Source: Sphingobacterium sp. HMA12 (GTDB lineage: Bacteria > Bacteroidota > Bacteroidia > Sphingobacteriales > Sphingobacteriaceae). Taken from it: a DNA stretch of 64,000 bases. This document shows, piece by piece, positions 23,946-32,793 of this stretch. Location: positions 248,001 to 312,000 of the forward strand of contig NZ_BEYR01000007.1 of assembly GCF_002933815.1 (NCBI RefSeq). Direction: 5' to 3'. The notes beneath the pieces were generated by a model. The model was not told where the DNA came from. It searched no databases and saw only the letters and a list, made by a program, of their open reading frames with translations. The first letter of the stretch is position 1; each line of letters starts with the position of its first letter. The translations under genes and the position numbers were made by a program.

Positions 23946-24908
23946 GTGAAAAGAAGAATTTTTGAATCCTTAATCTATAGATATCAGCAGAACAAAGCCA
24001 ACAAGGCTGAGCAGTCCCTGATTGATCGCTGGTATGATGCGCTTGATCAGGAGGAACTTCCCGCAGCGTCGGTAGATGAGGTTCAGTTGTGGAATAGCAT
24101 ACAGCAACGTATTGGTGGTACTGCTCCTAAAAAATCAGCGCTTCGGAAAATATACTATTGGAGCGGAGCTGTTGCCGCAAGCTTGCTGCTGTGCTTTGGT
24201 ATTTTATTTTGGAAAAAACAGCATGACCTGAATTTTTCCAGAATAGAAGCGGATTTAAAACCGGGGTACCGGATTTTTGAGACAGGAGCCTCACAACGTA
24301 AAAGGGTACTTTTAGCCGACGGATCGACCGTTGTAATGAATGCATATTCCAAAATAAAATTGGACACCGTCTCTTATGACAGGAGGGATCGTGTTGTGGA
24401 GCTTCTCGCGGGTGAGGCATTTTTTGAGGTTAAGAAAGATTCCACGAAAGCTTTTATTGTGCATATCCAAGACATACAGACAAAGGTCTTGGGGACCTCG
24501 TTTACCGTGAAAAACTACGCGGAATTGGATGATATATCGGTGTCCGTATTTACAGGTAAAGTGCAGGTCACCGCCAATAATCATCCACTGGGTGTGTTGA
24601 CCCGTGGCGAAGAGGTACGATATTCCAAAAATCACCACCATAGCAATCAGGAGACTTTTGATCTGACGACACGTAATAGCTGGATTGAAGGAAGAGTATA
24701 CCTTAAGCAAAGCAGTTTTGCAGAATTGGCACTGGCGGTAAAAAATATCTATGATTTGGAAATTAAAACTGATGACCAGCAGATTGCCCAACAAAGATAT
24801 AGCATGCCGATATCAAAGCAGCTGTCCTGGAGGGCAACCCTCGAAAGTATCAAAGCAATTCATCACAACAAATCCAGGAAGGAGGGCAGGATAGTGCATA
24901 TTTACTAG
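23946..24908 (+). CDS. FecR-family anti-sigma factor
   Basis: Single-pass inner-membrane regulator, 320 residues, starting with GTG. The N-terminal cytoplasmic part (1-70) would hold the sigma factor; a transmembrane helix follows (about 75-91, YWSGAVAASLLLCFGIL); then the periplasmic FecR domain (about 105-210) with the LADGSTVVMNAYSKI and LLAGEAFFEVKKD signatures. The C-terminal 60 residues carry the secretin/TonB short N-terminal-like domain that meets the receptor's STN domain. The C-terminus (RIVHIY) is a little shorter than in many relatives but no frameshift is evident. It is 129 bp downstream of the sigma gene and 119 bp before the receptor. Confidence 0.92.
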   Translation: MKRRIFESLIYRYQQNKANKAEQSLIDRWYDALDQEELPAASVDEVQLWNSIQQRIGGTAPKKSALRKIYYWSGAVAASLLLCFGILFWKKQHDLNFSRIEADLKPGYRIFETGASQRKRVLLADGSTVVMNAYSKIKLDTVSYDRRDRVVELLAGEAFFEVKKDSTKAFIVHIQDIQTKVLGTSFTVKNYAELDDISVSVFTGKVQVTANNHPLGVLTRGEEVRYSKNHHHSNQETFDLTTRNSWIEGRVYLKQSSFAELALAVKNIYDLEIKTDDQQIAQQRYSMPISKQLSWRATLESIKAIHHNKSRKEGRIVHIY

Positions 24909-24923
24909 TTTGGGATAAAAAAA

Positions 24924-24949
24924 GAGCTGACGACGGCCATCGTCAACTC
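24924..24949 (-). terminator. Hairpin with T run on the reverse strand between FecR and the receptor
   Basis: TGACGA / TCGTCA with flanking GAG / CTC forms a stem; on the reverse strand it is followed by seven T, giving terminator form. No reverse gene ends here, so it may stop antisense RNA; on the forward strand it is a hairpin without a T run that could attenuate receptor expression. Confidence 0.4.
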
Positions 24950-25027
24950 TGCATCATACACCATTTGGAGATGGTATAAATAACATATACAACAACTTAT
25001 AGAGATATTATATACGCATACAAATTT

Positions 25028-28000
25028 ATGAAATTTAAGCAATACGTTACGCAAAACAATATTAAGTTTATGATAAGGACATCGTTGGTAGGTTTACTTC
25101 TTTCGATCGTGTCGGCCGAAATGCTTTTAGCTTCGAGCGCATACGGTCAGTTACTCAGTAAAAAGATTACAGTTTCTTTTAGTGAATCCAATATTCCGGC
25201 GGCTTTCGAACGTTTGGAATCCCAAAATATACATATCGCTTTCGATGCAGCGAAATATAATCTGGCAAATAAAAAGGTAAATGCTAAAATTTTTCAAAGT
25301 AACAGTGTCCGCGATATCATGCGTTATCTGCTCAGGGAGACTGACCTGGTGGCTCATGACAACGGTGTCTATATTACATTGGTCGAAAAACCGGTACAGC
25401 AGAATGGGTATATTTCAGGTAAAGTGATTGATGATCGCGGTCAGCCTTTGGCCAATGCCAGCATCAAACTGATCGGTGCCAATAAATCAACACAGAGCGG
25501 TATCGATGGTAGCTATGTTTTGAATGCTGAGCCGGGAACCTACATACTGGAAGTCAGTTATCTCTCTTACCAGACCCAACGTATTGAGGGAGTCAAAATA
25601 CAGGCCGGACAACGGACAGGATTAAATATTGCCATGAAGGCGCAGGTAAATGCGTTGGAGACGGCTGTTGTCAGCGTATCGTTTAAAAAAGCTTCCGTAG
25701 CTGGATTGTATGGGGCACAAAAAAACGCAGCGTCGGTGACGGACGGAATATCCGCCGAACAGATCGCCCGCACACCGGACAATGATATGGGGCAGGTTTT
25801 AAAACGTGTTACCGGATTGACCACTGTTAATAACCGGAACGTCATTGTACGGGGGATGTCCGACCGCTACAATCAGGCCATGCTGGATGGAGTGGTGATT
25901 CCAAGCACTTCGCAGAATAGACGTGATTTTTCCTTTGATATTATTCCGACAGAGATGGTGAGCTCGGTGGTGGTCAATAAAACGGCAACACCGGATGTAT
26001 CCGCTGAATTTTCAGGCGGACAGGTTTCGGTGAATACATTGGATATTCCGGAGAAGGATTTTACAACAATACAGTATGGGATCGGAGGAAATTCCCGTAC
26101 AACAGGCAAAGACTTTTATCGTCTTGGGGAGCGAAAAGCATCGGAATTTTTTGGTTTTAATCATTCTTCTTCAAAACAACCTGAAGGAATATTGCCTTGG
26201 TATTGGAATGGTGAGGCCCGACGTCTGGACGCGCCTCCCGGGTATATACTGAACGATCCAAAGTTAAATGAAGAATTTTTAATGCCGGGTTCAAATCTCA
26301 AGTATAATGACATTGATGCAATAGCCCAATCTAAACAGGTCAATGCAGACGCTATGAAACTATATCGTTATAAAGCCAATCCTAATCAAAATTTTCGGTT
26401 TGCATTAGGGCGACGGTATAATCTTTCAAATGGATTATTGTTTGGTTTCTCTGCTTCTGCGAATATTCGAAATGAACAAAATATTGTAGCCTTCAATAAT
26501 GTAAGAGGATCCGCTATTAATGGAGCACACTATATTGACAGTACTGGGGTCGGTTTAAATGGAGCGGGCACTTCTTATCGTTTTAGTAGCAGTAGTGGTT
26601 TAGTTGCGAATTTTGGTTTGCAAGGACAGGATTTTAAGCTCACTTTCAAAAATATGTATGCCCGTACCTATAACAACTCCTATAATGAAAATATTCGGGC
26701 AGCCTTCGCTGATCTTAGCAATCCGCCTACAGAAAATCGATACCAATTGCCAGAAGCGATGTCTTTGCAACAGCATCAAATAACCGGTGAATATAAATTA
26801 CCTTGGAGAATTAAAGCAGAGGGAATGTTTGCCTATAATAAAATCAAGCAACAAATTTTGGATGAACGGAAATTGAGATATAGATTGACTACTGTATTCG
26901 ATGATAAGTATCTATTTCAGACTCCAAATTTATTAAACCTATCAGGGTTTTCCAATTCCTCTATATTAGGGAAAGATTCTCGTATGTGGACACAGATCAA
27001 TGAGGATGATTATAATTGGGCAATGGCATTTTCCCGCGTTTTTGGAGAAGGACGGCCGGTCAGTACTTTGGTCAAAGTTGGTTATCAGGGCTGGTCTAAG
27101 AAACGAGATTTATCCATATTTCGTTTGCTGCCCTTTACGCGTTCCTATATGCCTAATGATCCATCAACGGCAGCACCTGCTATTGAAGCGCCTTATGATG
27201 TGTTGTTTTCGCCGGAAAATATTGGCAACGGCGTTGGACAGGCTTATTACTACCCGGAACTTATCGGTGGAAATGTATATGAAGGAAGTATGCAATCTCA
27301 CGCAGGATATTTTATGTTGGATCAGAAATTATGGAATAAATTACGCTTGGTCTATGGCATCCGTGCCGAATATTATAACCTAAAAAACCGTCAGGACGAA
27401 ATGTTTAGAAAACAGAATGGTGATCCGGATGATGACAAGAATAAATTTATAAAATACAAATTGCTTGTGCGTGAAAATAACTGGAAATTTTTGCCGTCCA
27501 TTAACGCCACTTATAGTGTGACCAATACCTTTAATGTTCGCGGTAGCTATTCAAAAACCGCTATCCGTCCAGATTTTCGAGAAACAGGTTTTTTTGGATT
27601 TTATGACTTTGAACTGGATGCGATTATTTCAGGAGACAATGTGGAATCAACCTTTATTGATAATGTAGATCTGCGGTTGGAATGGTATCCAAGTCCGGGA
27701 GAAATTATATCATTAACGGGATTCTATAAATATCTGGATAAACCCATTGAATTGGTCGAAGATGAGTCATTTACGGGGGGTGCATATTATGTCTTTAATA
27801 ATATGGAGTCTGCTAAAAATAAAGGGATAGAATTTGAAATTCGTAAAAATTTAAGTTTTATAGGTGATAAAGATTGGTTAACAAATTTTTTTATCTCAGG
27901 AAATGCAACGCTTTTAAGCTCCAAAGTAAATGTATTGAGTTCCTGGAAGTATAAGGTTGTTGACGGAAAGGAGGTGCCTGAGCGAATTAAAGATCGTTCC

Positions 28001-28423
28001 CCTGGTCAGGATCGTCCTTTGATCGGTCAATCACCATGGTTGTTGAATTTGGGAATTGGCTATTGGGGAAATTCTTTCGGAGCGACAGTTAGTTACAACC
28101 ATAGAGGATACAGAACAAATATTACTTCCATTGATCCCAATAGAGTGGAATATGAGTTGGCACCTAAGCAACTGGATCTGCAGATCTATAAACGTTTTTT
28201 TCACAATAAATTAGAAGCTAAGTTGAATATGGCGAACCTGTTAGATGATTGGACTCGTTATTATCAGAATACAGAGGGATATAGTGTCGGAAATGAAAAT
28301 GGAATCTATACAATTAAAAAATTGAAAGGTGACAATAGATACAATAAAGCGGATGGGGATATTATAACCTATCGCAAAAAAGACGGGAGAAGATATAATC
28401 TATCCCTGACATATAATTTTTAA
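25028..28423 (+). CDS. FecA-like TonB-dependent receptor with STN signalling domain
   Basis: Outer-membrane transporter and signal transducer of 1131 residues. After the signal peptide (about 1-41, ending SAYGQ) come the STN domain (about 48-112, KKITVSFSESNIPAAFERL to DNGVYITL), a carboxypeptidase-regulatory-like domain (about 125-212), the plug (about 215-335), and the barrel, which ends in YNLSLTYNF. The STN domain would contact the FecR protein encoded upstream. Plug signatures (DGISAEQIARTPD, VLKRVTGLT, VRGMSDRYNQ) match the receptor at 6615 closely, so the two receptors are paralogues that probably take related ligands. It is followed 220 bp later by the second beta-helix lipoprotein gene. 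Ligand unknown; calling it an iron receptor merely from FecI/FecR would go too far. Confidence 0.92.
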   Translation: MKFKQYVTQNNIKFMIRTSLVGLLLSIVSAEMLLASSAYGQLLSKKITVSFSESNIPAAFERLESQNIHIAFDAAKYNLANKKVNAKIFQSNSVRDIMRYLLRETDLVAHDNGVYITLVEKPVQQNGYISGKVIDDRGQPLANASIKLIGANKSTQSGIDGSYVLNAEPGTYILEVSYLSYQTQRIEGVKIQAGQRTGLNIAMKAQVNALETAVVSVSFKKASVAGLYGAQKNAASVTDGISAEQIARTPDNDMGQVLKRVTGLTTVNNRNVIVRGMSDRYNQAMLDGVVIPSTSQNRRDFSFDIIPTEMVSSVVVNKTATPDVSAEFSGGQVSVNTLDIPEKDFTTIQYGIGGNSRTTGKDFYRLGERKASEFFGFNHSSSKQPEGILPWYWNGEARRLDAPPGYILNDPKLNEEFLMPGSNLKYNDIDAIAQSKQVNADAMKLYRYKANPNQNFRFALGRRYNLSNGLLFGFSASANIRNEQNIVAFNNVRGSAINGAHYIDSTGVGLNGAGTSYRFSSSSGLVANFGLQGQDFKLTFKNMYARTYNNSYNENIRAAFADLSNPPTENRYQLPEAMSLQQHQITGEYKLPWRIKAEGMFAYNKIKQQILDERKLRYRLTTVFDDKYLFQTPNLLNLSGFSNSSILGKDSRMWTQINEDDYNWAMAFSRVFGEGRPVSTLVKVGYQGWSKKRDLSIFRLLPFTRSYMPNDPSTAAPAIEAPYDVLFSPENIGNGVGQAYYYPELIGGNVYEGSMQSHAGYFMLDQKLWNKLRLVYGIRAEYYNLKNRQDEMFRKQNGDPDDDKNKFIKYKLLVRENNWKFLPSINATYSVTNTFNVRGSYSKTAIRPDFRETGFFGFYDFELDAIISGDNVESTFIDNVDLRLEWYPSPGEIISLTGFYKYLDKPIELVEDESFTGGAYYVFNNMESAKNKGIEFEIRKNLSFIGDKDWLTNFFISGNATLLSSKVNVLSSWKYKVVDGKEVPERIKDRSPGQDRPLIGQSPWLLNLGIGYWGNSFGATVSYNHRGYRTNITSIDPNRVEYELAPKQLDLQIYKRFFHNKLEAKLNMANLLDDWTRYYQNTEGYSVGNENGIYTIKKLKGDNRYNKADGDIITYRKKDGRRYNLSLTYNF

Positions 28424-28643
28424 TAAGATAAAACTATCTGCGCGAGGCAGTTTCATAACCCCCTTCAATATTGAATAAAAGTTCCGGGTTTGTCCAAGTC
28501 GCACAACAGGGAAATAAAATAGGAAAAATATAGAAACGGGTGATTGAAAACAACTATGCAACCTAATGAAATGCTATCCCATAAGGATGCATAGTCTAAA
28601 AAATGATCTTGTGATGGCAAAACTAGTAATTATTTAACACAAA

Positions 28644-29999
28644 ATGAAAAAAATCTTAACATTAGCAAGCGTATGCGCAATCGCATTGGCGTCTTGTAAC
28701 AAAGACAACGTAGGACAAAATTCAGATTTAAATGCTGGTTTACCAAGCAAACCTCAGGCAACCATCCCAACAGATGCTGATGGTATTATTACTGTAACAA
28801 CTTTATCTGCAGATAAAGTATGGAAAATTGATGGTGTTGCTTTCGTAAAACCGGGTGCTACCTTGACTATTGAACCGGGTACCTACATTACTTCTGGTAA
28901 TACCAAAGCCTATACTGATAATGTCTCTGGAAAAACACATGATATTAAGGGGGTATTGGTTGTGCCAAAGACGGCGAAGCTAATCGCTAACGGTACTGCT
29001 GCTGCACCAATCGTATTTACTTCTCCAAATGCATCGGGTTCTCGCAATCCCGGTGATTTTGGCGGATTGATCATATTAGGCTCAGCAACAACAAACCAAC
29101 CTGCGACAACAAAAATAGAAGGATTGCCACAGCCAATAGGAACTGATGTGTCTTATGGAGGTTCTGTTCCCGCTGACAATTCAGGTTCATTGAAATATGT
29201 TCGGATTGAATTTGCAGGTTATAACTTGAATGATAACAATGAGATTAATGGGTTAACTTTAGGCGGTGTCGGTAGCGGCACTACTTTAGAGAATATCCAA
29301 GTATCATGGGGTAAAGATGATGGATTCGAATTCTTTGGAGGTACAGTAAATGCAAAATACCTAGTTTCATTGTCAAATGATGACGATGATTTTGACTTTG
29401 ATCATGGCTACACAGGAACAATTCAATATGGGTTATCATTGAAGGATCCAAATTCAACAAATAGCACCTCTAGTGGTAGCTCGGATTCAAATGGTCTGGA
29501 GTCTGATAACGAAGGTACGGCTCCTTATTCTCATACGCCAAAAACCCGCCCTGTATTGAAGAATTTTACATTCTTGGGTATCAAGGATAAAACAGTAGCA
29601 GCGTCGAAATTAAAATTTGGAAACCGTTGGAGAAGGGGTACAGAGTATAACATTCAAAACTCCATTATCGCAGGTTATTCTACTGGTGTAGCATTTCAGG
29701 ATGGTGCGACCGGTACATTCACAGGTAACGTTGTACATGCTTATGTCGCTGATTTTAGCGGAGGTACTCCAACAGGAAATCAATCTCTTATCTCAGATGA
29801 TGCTGCAGCATATTTGAAGTTAGCAGGTGGTGTTAATATTTTTTACCCTACGGCTACTTTATTTAATCCGGTTTCCTTGAGACCATTGTCGACTTCACCA
29901 GCATATGGTAACGGAACAACTACCTATAGCGGTGCTTTCCATCCGACAACTGCTCCTTGGACAGCTACTTGGACTCAATTTGCTCCAAAGACTTATTAA
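28644..29999 (+). CDS. Beta-helix-type surface lipoprotein (TonB partner, copy 2)
   Basis: Predicted lipoprotein of 451 residues, lipobox ALASCNK at about residue 17. It is a clear paralogue of the lipoprotein at 9556: both share VRIEFAG/ARIEFAG, NEINGLTL, IQVSWGKDDGFEFFGGTVNA and the acidic SNDDDDFDFDHGYTGTIQYG block. The fold should be a right-handed parallel beta-helix, with rungs such as FVKPGATLTIEPGTYITSG. A Ser/Thr/Asn-rich loop (SGSSDSN region, about residues 274-285) replaces shorter sequence in copy 1. It lies downstream of the STN-type TonB receptor, and its operon seems to be closed by a strong terminator. The pairing of receptor and beta-helix protein in two separate loci is good evidence that they work together. 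Biochemical role unknown. Confidence 0.85.
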   Translation: MKKILTLASVCAIALASCNKDNVGQNSDLNAGLPSKPQATIPTDADGIITVTTLSADKVWKIDGVAFVKPGATLTIEPGTYITSGNTKAYTDNVSGKTHDIKGVLVVPKTAKLIANGTAAAPIVFTSPNASGSRNPGDFGGLIILGSATTNQPATTKIEGLPQPIGTDVSYGGSVPADNSGSLKYVRIEFAGYNLNDNNEINGLTLGGVGSGTTLENIQVSWGKDDGFEFFGGTVNAKYLVSLSNDDDDFDFDHGYTGTIQYGLSLKDPNSTNSTSSGSSDSNGLESDNEGTAPYSHTPKTRPVLKNFTFLGIKDKTVAASKLKFGNRWRRGTEYNIQNSIIAGYSTGVAFQDGATGTFTGNVVHAYVADFSGGTPTGNQSLISDDAAAYLKLAGGVNIFYPTATLFNPVSLRPLSTSPAYGNGTTTYSGAFHPTTAPWTATWTQFAPKTY

Positions 30000-30012
30000 T
30001 ATTTATTCGTTG

Positions 30013-30042
30013 AGTGAGCCATTTTTATGGCTCACTTTTTTA
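30013..30042 (+). terminator. Rho-independent terminator after copy-2 lipoprotein
   Basis: Perfect 10-bp stem AGTGAGCCAT / ATGGCTCACT with a TTTT loop and a T run, 13 bp after the stop. The next gene begins 13 bp later, so read-through past an imperfect stop could give lower expression of that gene. Confidence 0.9.
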
Positions 30043-30054
30043 ATTTCTTTATAT

Positions 30055-30858
30055 ATGATTAAAAATATATTTCTATATTTTGTTGCCCTTTGGATCGGAT
30101 GTATGTTGTCTTCCTGTCAAAAAGGCGAGGTTGTTCAAGTACAGGATGAAATCGCACGTATTGCTTTTAGATCCTATAGCACTGCGTCGGTGGATATAAA
30201 GAGAGTAACGGTGGATGGAAAAGTTGCTAATCCAAGCAATACTAATTTTATTTTTATACGCAATAAAGATGCTGATTCTTCATTGGTCGTTGCATACAAT
30301 AACAATGGTCAGGTAGTTCTAGAGCAACGACTACCTCTCAAATCAGGATTAAATACCTTTGGTGTACATAGTAAGAGTCCTATTGATCCGTCTTTGGTTG
30401 TTGGACCGAACCCTTTAGGGGATGATGTAAAACCGATTCCGGGTGTGATACAGGTAAAGATATTAAATTATAACAAGACGATTTCACCAAAAGGCGAGCC
30501 GATTCGATTGGCAGTTTATCAAGGGAAACCTGTTTATGATGAAAATTGGGGAATGGATTTGGTCAAATATGACGAAACGCCGATCCTGACTACCGGGTTG
30601 ATATCGGATAAAATCCCCGAAGAATTTATCAAGATACCAATCGATCCCCTTTTTGTAGCAAAGGCGCAGGTTTTGGATAGCGATTCAAAGCCAATCCTTG
30701 TGGATGGACAAAATGTCTATTTATTTTTTAATTTTTTGGTAGATGTGGGCATTGTTTATCTTCCCCAAAAAGAATCCGATACTTACTTAGATGTTGACGC
30801 AGTTTCAGAAATTGGCGGTATAGGCTATAGCTTGGAGAATATCTGGTTAAAAAGATAG
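30055..30858 (+). CDS. Orphan lipoprotein downstream of the copy-2 system (267 aa)
   Basis: I place the start at 30055, giving MIKNIFLYFVALWIGCML and a lipobox MLSSCQK; a longer frame starting inside the previous gene is unlikely. The mature protein has beta-sandwich character: alternating hydrophobic residues, a VQDEIARIAFRSYST opening, and a mid segment LVVGPNPLGDDVKPIPGVIQVKILNYN. The KIPIDPLFVAKAQVLDSDSKPI stretch also looks like beta strands. No family is recognised with confidence; DUF-type lipoproteins with a similar opening accompany Bacteroidota TonB loci. It is the last sizeable gene of the sigma/FecR/TonB locus, separated from the beta-helix gene by a terminator, so it may be expressed at a lower level. 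Confidence 0.75.
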   Translation: MIKNIFLYFVALWIGCMLSSCQKGEVVQVQDEIARIAFRSYSTASVDIKRVTVDGKVANPSNTNFIFIRNKDADSSLVVAYNNNGQVVLEQRLPLKSGLNTFGVHSKSPIDPSLVVGPNPLGDDVKPIPGVIQVKILNYNKTISPKGEPIRLAVYQGKPVYDENWGMDLVKYDETPILTTGLISDKIPEEFIKIPIDPLFVAKAQVLDSDSKPILVDGQNVYLFFNFLVDVGIVYLPQKESDTYLDVDAVSEIGGIGYSLENIWLKR

Positions 30859-30926
30859 GAGATTTAAAGAAAATACTACGAAGTCAATAATTAGGTTATA
30901 GGTAAATCAATTATCATTAATTCATC

Positions 30927-31241
30927 ATGAGAGGTATCAGTGATTTAAAACATCGAAAACTATTGGCGATCTCCTTGGAAATCCAAGGAGATGTGAAACA
31001 TGTTGTTGATTCGGAAGTGCTTTACAAATTGCGTCGGGAATTTACCGATCTGAATGAGCTGTATAGACAATATAGAGAATTATTGCAGCAATTGGAGGGA
31101 CTGGTGCAGGACTATGAAACGAAGGAGCGGACTATTCGTTCCAAGATCTTGTCCCGCTCTCTTCGCAAATTAGCCAAAACCGGGCAAACTGGGGCTGATC
31201 TCCGTATGGTCATTACTTCATTAAATTCCTGCGCACACTGA
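30927..31241 (+). CDS. Small charged helical protein, unknown function
   Basis: A 104-residue protein with no signal peptide, so probably cytosolic. It is rich in Leu, Glu, Arg and Lys. Residues about 30-90 have heptad-like spacing (YKLRREFTDLNELYRQYRELLQQLEGLVQDYETKER), typical of a coiled coil or long helical hairpin. The tail has one cysteine. No family is recognised. The first 60 bp contain a perfect 10-bp inverted repeat. The reading frame has plausible codon use, but there is no independent proof of translation. It ends 5 bp before the converging S41 protease gene. It could be a partner of the preceding lipoprotein locus or unrelated. Confidence 0.6.
   Translation: MRGISDLKHRKLLAISLEIQGDVKHVVDSEVLYKLRREFTDLNELYRQYRELLQQLEGLVQDYETKERTIRSKILSRSLRKLAKTGQTGADLRMVITSLNSCAH
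30969..30992. repeat. 10-bp inverted repeat inside the small helical-protein gene
   Basis: ATCTCCTTGG-AAAT-CCAAGGAGAT is a perfect hairpin within codons 15-22. It could be a regulatory stem for early translation or a remnant of a non-coding element. Confidence 0.65.
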
Positions 31242-31246
31242 CGAAG

Positions 31247-32608
31247 CTATTTTTCGGCCTGGTGTTGTGCACTCACTTCAATAGGTATTGTCTGATAACT
31301 ACTGCCCATATATTTGGAAACTATATTGCTGTTTTTTTCTGATATATTATTGGCAGTGCTTTTGGTGCCGGTATTTTTATTGCCGATTGTTCGTAATACC
31401 TCCTGTATCAATGGATCTCTGTTATCTCCTATTGGAACCAAAGGTGAAAATGCAAACTCATTCATTACCTGCTGCGGAATGATTCCATTGGCATAATCTC
31501 CCTGTCCTGCTTTATTGTAGATTTTATAGATCATCGGGATCAGATGCCAGGCTCGTTCTGTACCATGAATTTCTTCGGGGGTAGATAGTGTTGTCGAGGC
31601 CATATCCTTTCCATAGGTTTTGTCGCCAACCTGAACAACCTGTATATAGGGTTTTAATCCATTAACTAACATTTCGGATGCAGATGCCGTATTCGGTCCT
31701 GTGAGCATATAGATTCTTTTTAAATGTAAACCTTGCTTTAAAATTTCTGTTGCCATAAATGAATAGCCATCTGGCTGCCCTTGCAGGGCTGATGCAAAGC
31801 TGTCTTCTCTATTTTTGAGATTTTTGTTGCCTTGGTATTTGGCAAAAATGTCGTTTTCCTTGATGTCTGCCAATAAGAGCGCACAAAATGACGCGAAAGC
31901 AACCTGTCCGCCGGGGTTGTAACGTAAATCGACAATAAGTTCCTGTACCCGTTGAGACTTGAAATTTTGAACTGCTTTCAATAATGAATAAGCTCCACTA
32001 AAGTCAAATTGACTTAAAAACATATAGCCTACCGTGGGGGAGGAGGAGACGAGTTTGTTGGTATAGAGGACGGGCTGCGAAATGTAGGAAGCGGGCAGAT
32101 GAAATATTTTGCCATCGTTTCGCGTCAATTGCATCGCCGGTAAAAGCAAAGATTTGTTTAGTAGCGATTTCAGGTTGCTGTTATCAATGGGCTCGTTATT
32201 GATGTGGGTTATGCTGTCTCCCCGTTTGAGTCCCATTAAATCCCCTTCGCTGGAGGGAACCACCTGGGTGACTAATTGAATCGTTCCGGTTGCGGCCTTT
32301 AGTTGTACAATATCAAATCCAAAGGTGTTCGTCAATGTATTGCCATAGGTGTCACTGTTAAGTGTCTGCAATATGCTCGAGTAATGGTCGCCTTGAAATA
32401 AAATTCTTTTGAAAAATAGATCTGGAGCTTGTTGATAATCGTTTTTTTCGCTGATTTTATCATTCCAATAGTAGTATTGTCGCATCTGCTTCAATGTCCA
32501 TTGATTAATCGTTTCATTTGAGCCCGGTTCGTTCAGAGGCGGGTCTTTTTCACAGGCGAAAAAAATCAACGAAAATAGGGTCAAAACAAGAGTTTGTGGT
32601 GTACGCAT
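31247..32608 (-). CDS. S41-family C-terminal-processing-type peptidase, lipoprotein
   Basis: Lipoprotein of 453 residues with lipobox IFFACEK near residue 19. Layout: an N-terminal helical cap with WTLKQMRQYYYWND, a PDZ-like domain (about 95-180, LVTQVVPSSEGDLMGLKRGDSITHIN), and the S41 catalytic domain with DLRYNPGGQ (about 228-236) and the Ser nucleophile in TASASEMLVNGLKP, followed by GDKTYGKDMAST with the likely catalytic Lys. Such enzymes cut unstructured or C-terminal tails of periplasmic proteins. The missing tail domains of classical Prc suggest a Bacteroidota-specific form. The gene stands alone on the reverse strand between the TonB locus and the OmpA genes. Natural substrate unknown. 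Confidence 0.88.
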   Translation of the reverse strand: MRTPQTLVLTLFSLIFFACEKDPPLNEPGSNETINQWTLKQMRQYYYWNDKISEKNDYQQAPDLFFKRILFQGDHYSSILQTLNSDTYGNTLTNTFGFDIVQLKAATGTIQLVTQVVPSSEGDLMGLKRGDSITHINNEPIDNSNLKSLLNKSLLLPAMQLTRNDGKIFHLPASYISQPVLYTNKLVSSSPTVGYMFLSQFDFSGAYSLLKAVQNFKSQRVQELIVDLRYNPGGQVAFASFCALLLADIKENDIFAKYQGNKNLKNREDSFASALQGQPDGYSFMATEILKQGLHLKRIYMLTGPNTASASEMLVNGLKPYIQVVQVGDKTYGKDMASTTLSTPEEIHGTERAWHLIPMIYKIYNKAGQGDYANGIIPQQVMNEFAFSPLVPIGDNRDPLIQEVLRTIGNKNTGTKSTANNISEKNSNIVSKYMGSSYQTIPIEVSAQHQAEK

Positions 32609-32734
32609 TTTTTAAGATCTTAGCTTAATAAAAATACGGATAATGTAAGTTTTATCGGTGTTATCTTTTTGTTGTTCAAATGTTTATTTACTTTAAACAC
32701 AATAGAAATATCGGATTTGGACTGTTGATTCCAT

Positions 32735-32767
32735 AAAAAAAGGCACCACTGTTAGATGATGCCTTTT
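32735..32767 (-). terminator. Terminator of the second ompA-like gene
   Basis: On the reverse strand AAAAGGCATCA pairs with TGGTGCCTTTT, one T-G pair, and a run of T follows. It lies 27 bp after the gene's stop. Confidence 0.8.
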
Positions 32768-32793
32768 GAACTGTATAGATCGAAGGATATCGA

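Noticed and set aside
29905..30054. 50-codon N-terminal extension of the 267-aa lipoprotein
   Set aside because: It overlaps the upstream beta-helix gene and its terminator, and hides the lipobox behind an unrelated leader.
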